Positions 61,414 through 64,000 of a stretch of 64,000 bases of DNA are shown in pieces; the first letter of the stretch is position 1; each line of letters begins with the position of its first letter. The DNA comes from UBA10649 sp963749905 (lineage in GTDB: Bacteria > Actinomycetota > Actinomycetes > S36-B12). The notes beneath the pieces are model-generated. The model was not told the origin of the DNA, ran no database searches, and saw only the letters and a program-made list of their open reading frames with translations. The translations under genes were made by a program, and so were the position numbers. The DNA lies in contig CAVVOF010000004.1 in assembly GCA_963749905.1 (NCBI GenBank), positions 930,001-994,000 of the forward strand. The letters are read 5' to 3'.

Positions 61414-62263
61414 TCACTGCTGGCCCGGTCGCTTGACCTGCGTGAACAGGCTGCCTTGGGCCGCGGACGACCCGGAGCGCCCGCCTCCGTATCCCCGAAG
61501 GACGAGCGCGGCCAGCACCGCCAGCAGCACGCCGAGGAACGGCCCGGCGACGTACACCCAGTAGTGCGAGTAGTCGTTGGCGACAATGTCCGGTCCCAAG
61601 GTGCGGAAGGAGTTCATCGACGCGCCGGAGATCGGGCTGGCCCACAGGCCGGCGAGCGCGATGTACGAACCCACGGCGAGCGCCCCGACCACACCGACGT
61701 TCTGCGCGCCACTGGCCGTCCCGAGGATGACGCTGATCAGCCCCAGAGTCAGGATGGCCTCCATCCAGAATGCTGCCGCTGGTGTCGATGTCTCAGCGGG
61801 ATAGTTCGAGCCCACCGAGGCGGACACTCCGATGATGGCCTGAAGCACCCACGCGGCGACGACGGCGCCGATGATCTGGGCCACCAGGTATCCGGGCACC
61901 CGCCGCCATGGGAAGTCGCCGCGCAGGGCGAAGGCGACGCTGACCCCCGGGTTGAAGTGCGCGCCGGACACCTTGCCCATGAACAGGATCATGGCCATCA
62001 CCATCATGCCGGGAGCGGTGACCGCTGCGGCTCGTCCGATCGCGTTGTCGAAGCCCGCGGCCATCATCGGCCCACCGGCCGCGACCAGGACGAGGAAGAA
62101 GGTGCCGAACAGCTCCGAGAACAGCCGGCGCCATTCCTGGCGAGGATCATTGAAGTTCGTGATCGCGCTGAACGACCTCGCGGCGCAGTCCCTCGTACTC
62201 GGCGTCGTCAATCGCCGTGACCTCGCGCTCCATGCTGCTCGCGCCGTCCGCGCTGTCCGTCAT
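61414..62263 (-). pseudogene. Aquaporin/MIP family channel with atypical NPA motifs and a frame break
   Basis: The channel has six membrane spans. The first pore loop reads 'GAHFNPGVSVAF' (NPG) and the second 'GASMNSFRTLGP' (NSF in place of NPA), so both signature motifs are altered. The plausible N-terminus (ATG 62263: 'MTDSADGASSMEREVTAIDD') is in a different frame from 'NDPRQEWRRLFSELFGTFFL'. Removing one base near 62153-62160 gives the natural join HDFNDPRQEW, and the 850-nt span (3n+1) agrees. The alternative is a TTG start at 62211 in the channel frame, giving a 265-residue protein. Solute specificity is uncertain. Confidence 0.8.
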
Positions 62264-62361
62264 CGCCGCCCCCTTGCTCGTCGCGCCACAGTCTGCCGCA
62301 CCGACGCCCCCTCAGCGGCGATGCTTTGGCCGATCCCTGCCCGACACGGAAGGATGGGTAC

Positions 62362-64000
62362 GTGCACTCCGCCCTCCAGGACGAGTCCCTCGATCCCGAC
62401 GCTGATCTGCGCGCCGAGATCCGCCAGCTCGGCGCGCTGCTCGGCGAGGCACTCGCACGCCACGAAGGGCCGGACCTGCTCGAGCTTGTCGAGGAGGTGC
62501 GGCTGCTGACGCGCGAGGACCAGGGCGCGGCCGCCGCTCGGCTCACGTCCGTCGATCTGCACACGGCCACGCGGCTGGCCCGGGCGTTCTCCGTGTACTT
62601 CGACCTCGCGAACGTCGCCGAGCAGGTGGAGCGATCACGCGACATCGTCGCCGCCCGCGTGGCGTCTGGCGGACCCCTCGCCCGCGTCACCCGCGAGGTG
62701 CAGTCCAGCGGCGTCAGTGTGGATGCGATCGAAGAGGTCGCCGCGCGGCTCTCCGTCCGACCAGTGTTCACCGCACATCCCACCGAGGCAGCTCGTCGGT
62801 CCGTACTCACCAAGCTGCGCAGGATCGCCGACGTCATGCTGGATCCCGAGCTCTCGGAGCAGCAGCGGACCCGCCGGCTGGATGCGATCGTCGACCTGCT
62901 GTGGCAGACGGACGAGATCAGGCTTGAGCAGCCCCAGGTCATCGACGAGGCCCGCAACGTCCTCTACTACATCGATGACCTCACACGTGGCCCGCTGGAA
63001 TCGGTGCTGTCCGATCTGGCCGACGCCTTGGCCACCATGGGCGCGGAACTCCCACCACAGGCCCGACCGCTCACCTTCGGGTCGTGGATCGGCGGCGACC
63101 GTGACGGCAACCCGTTCGTCACGCCCGCCATCACCCTCGACGTGCTGCGCTTCCAACGAGACCATGCGCTCGCCGACCTGCTGCCCTCGCTGACGCGCCT
63201 CATCGAAGACATGTCGATCTCCCAGCGCATCACCCGGACAAGCGAGCGCCTGCGGGAGTCGATCGTCTCCGACCTGGCCCGCCTGCCGGATTTCGATGGC
63301 CGCTACCTGCGCATCAACGCGGAGGAGCCGGTACGGCTGAAGCTGACCATCGTGCGCACCCGGCTCCAGCTCACCCGCGATCGGCTCGCCACCGGTCACC
63401 CGCACGTCGCGGGCCGGGACTACGCCACCACTGCCGAACTGCTCGACGACCTGCTGCTCGTCAGGGGCGAGCTGGCGGAGGTCGACCGCGACCTGCCCGC
63501 GCTATCGGTGCTCGACCGCACCATCAGGTTGGTCGCGTCCATCGGCCTGCCGCTCGCCACTCTCGACGTGCGTGAGCACGCGGGCAAGTACCAGCACGCG
63601 GTCGGCCAGCTGCTGGACCGTCTCGGCACCGACATCGAGAAGTGGGCAGACATGGGCCGCGACCAGCGGTTCGCGATCCTGTCCGCCGAGCTCGAGTCGC
63701 AGCGACCCCTCGCTCCGACGCCACCTCCCCTGGACGATGACGGGCTGCGGACCTGGCAGACGTTCGTGTCCGTCCGGGAGGCGCTCGACCTCTACGGACC
63801 CCGCGTCATCGAGTCCTGCATCGTCTCGATGACGCAGGGCCCCGATGACCTGCTGGCCGCCGTCGTCATGGCGCGCGAAGCCGGACTCGTCGACACGGAA
63901 CGGGGCACGGCACGGGTCGGCTTCGTCCCGCTGCTGGAGACGGTCGAGGAGCTGCGGGCCGCAGGGCGGATCCTCGAGGAGCTGCTGTCCGTGCCCACCT
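62362..64000 (+). CDS. ppc: Phosphoenolpyruvate carboxylase (5' part, truncated by window)
   Basis: The first 546 codons of ppc are open to the right edge. The enzyme fixes bicarbonate onto PEP to make oxaloacetate, refilling the TCA cycle and feeding aspartate for the asd/ask pathway nearby. Catalytic His139 lies in 'VFTAHPTEAARRSVLTKLRR'; 'GSWIGGDRDGNPFVTP' and 'LDVREHAGKYQHAV' are further signatures. GTG 62362 with AAGGA upstream is the start. The C-terminal catalytic half is beyond the window. Confidence 0.96.
   Translation, partial: MHSALQDESLDPDADLRAEIRQLGALLGEALARHEGPDLLELVEEVRLLTREDQGAAAARLTSVDLHTATRLARAFSVYFDLANVAEQVERSRDIVAARVASGGPLARVTREVQSSGVSVDAIEEVAARLSVRPVFTAHPTEAARRSVLTKLRRIADVMLDPELSEQQRTRRLDAIVDLLWQTDEIRLEQPQVIDEARNVLYYIDDLTRGPLESVLSDLADALATMGAELPPQARPLTFGSWIGGDRDGNPFVTPAITLDVLRFQRDHALADLLPSLTRLIEDMSISQRITRTSERLRESIVSDLARLPDFDGRYLRINAEEPVRLKLTIVRTRLQLTRDRLATGHPHVAGRDYATTAELLDDLLLVRGELAEVDRDLPALSVLDRTIRLVASIGLPLATLDVREHAGKYQHAVGQLLDRLGTDIEKWADMGRDQRFAILSAELESQRPLAPTPPPLDDDGLRTWQTFVSVREALDLYGPRVIESCIVSMTQGPDDLLAAVVMAREAGLVDTERGTARVGFVPLLETVEELRAAGRILEELLSVPT

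Overview
This window is high-GC (roughly two thirds or more G+C), densely coded chromosomal DNA from an actinobacterium. The evidence is WhiB, Crp, FurA-KatG, a Lys-rich-tailed TopA, an F420-type nitroreductase-fold enzyme, leaderless or GTG starts, and many 4-bp GTGA/ATGA gene overlaps. From memory, the block from holB-tmk-topA through the helicase/Tad cluster, acs, marP-nth-crp, the two ArsA-like ATPases, whiB-PBP, asd-ask and recR-dnaX follows the gene order of the Mycobacterium tuberculosis Rv3644c to Rv3721c region. A Nocardioidaceae-like member of Actinomycetota is plausible, but genus cannot be fixed from the sequence alone.

Layout. 1-7.3 kb: the end of an Ig-repeat surface protein, a DUF389 membrane protein, tRNA-Thr, a VOC protein, a DHA2 drug exporter, a TAP-type lipoprotein hydrolase and a divergent membrane protein. 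7.3-11.3 kb: a peroxide-stress island (katG, furA, a second divergent fur, a peroxiredoxin) with two Fur-like palindromes between the divergent regulators. 11.3-16 kb: holB, tmk and topA, translationally coupled. 16-21 kb: the proton-pumping pyrophosphatase hppA, a TPCP-type metal P-ATPase and a STAS protein. 21-28 kb: an MrfA/DECH-type helicase converging on a Tad/Flp pilus operon (ssd/cpaE, tadA, tadB, tadC, Flp-like pilin, two TadE-like genes). 28-36.7 kb: a HAD phosphatase, an AbiEi-DUF559 nuclease-like gene between two related hairpins, a degenerate Fic-like gene, acs, a probable cation riboswitch with nhaA, a holin-like protein, an alpha/beta hydrolase, DUF309 and a tetR/MFS pair. 38-46.6 kb: marP-NUDIX-nth, crp, MBL-NUDIX-RidA-DUF4177, two ArsA-like ATPases and whiB. 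46.7-54.6 kb: a class A PBP, YqeY, a phosphoesterase, tRNA-Pro, a sulfotransferase/methyltransferase pair, a cupin, an AlkZ-like protein, and hxlR with its probable target. 54.7-64 kb: asd-ask, recR, dnaX, the SRP RNA, two tRNA-Ser, an F420-type enzyme, an aquaporin and ppc (cut by the right edge).

Two themes run through the window. First, many gene ends carry long, near-perfect hairpins (arms up to 28 bp) without a U-tract, most with GAG near the base of the left arm. Two of them differ by compensatory changes and flank the AbiEi-DUF559 gene. Second, five genes (tadC, tadA, an alpha/beta hydrolase, dnaX, an aquaporin) each need a single-base frame correction. Because dnaX is essential, residual indel errors in the assembly are the simplest explanation. 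Several regulatory palindromes (Fur, HxlR, TetR and a CTAG triplet before whiB/PBP) can be read directly.
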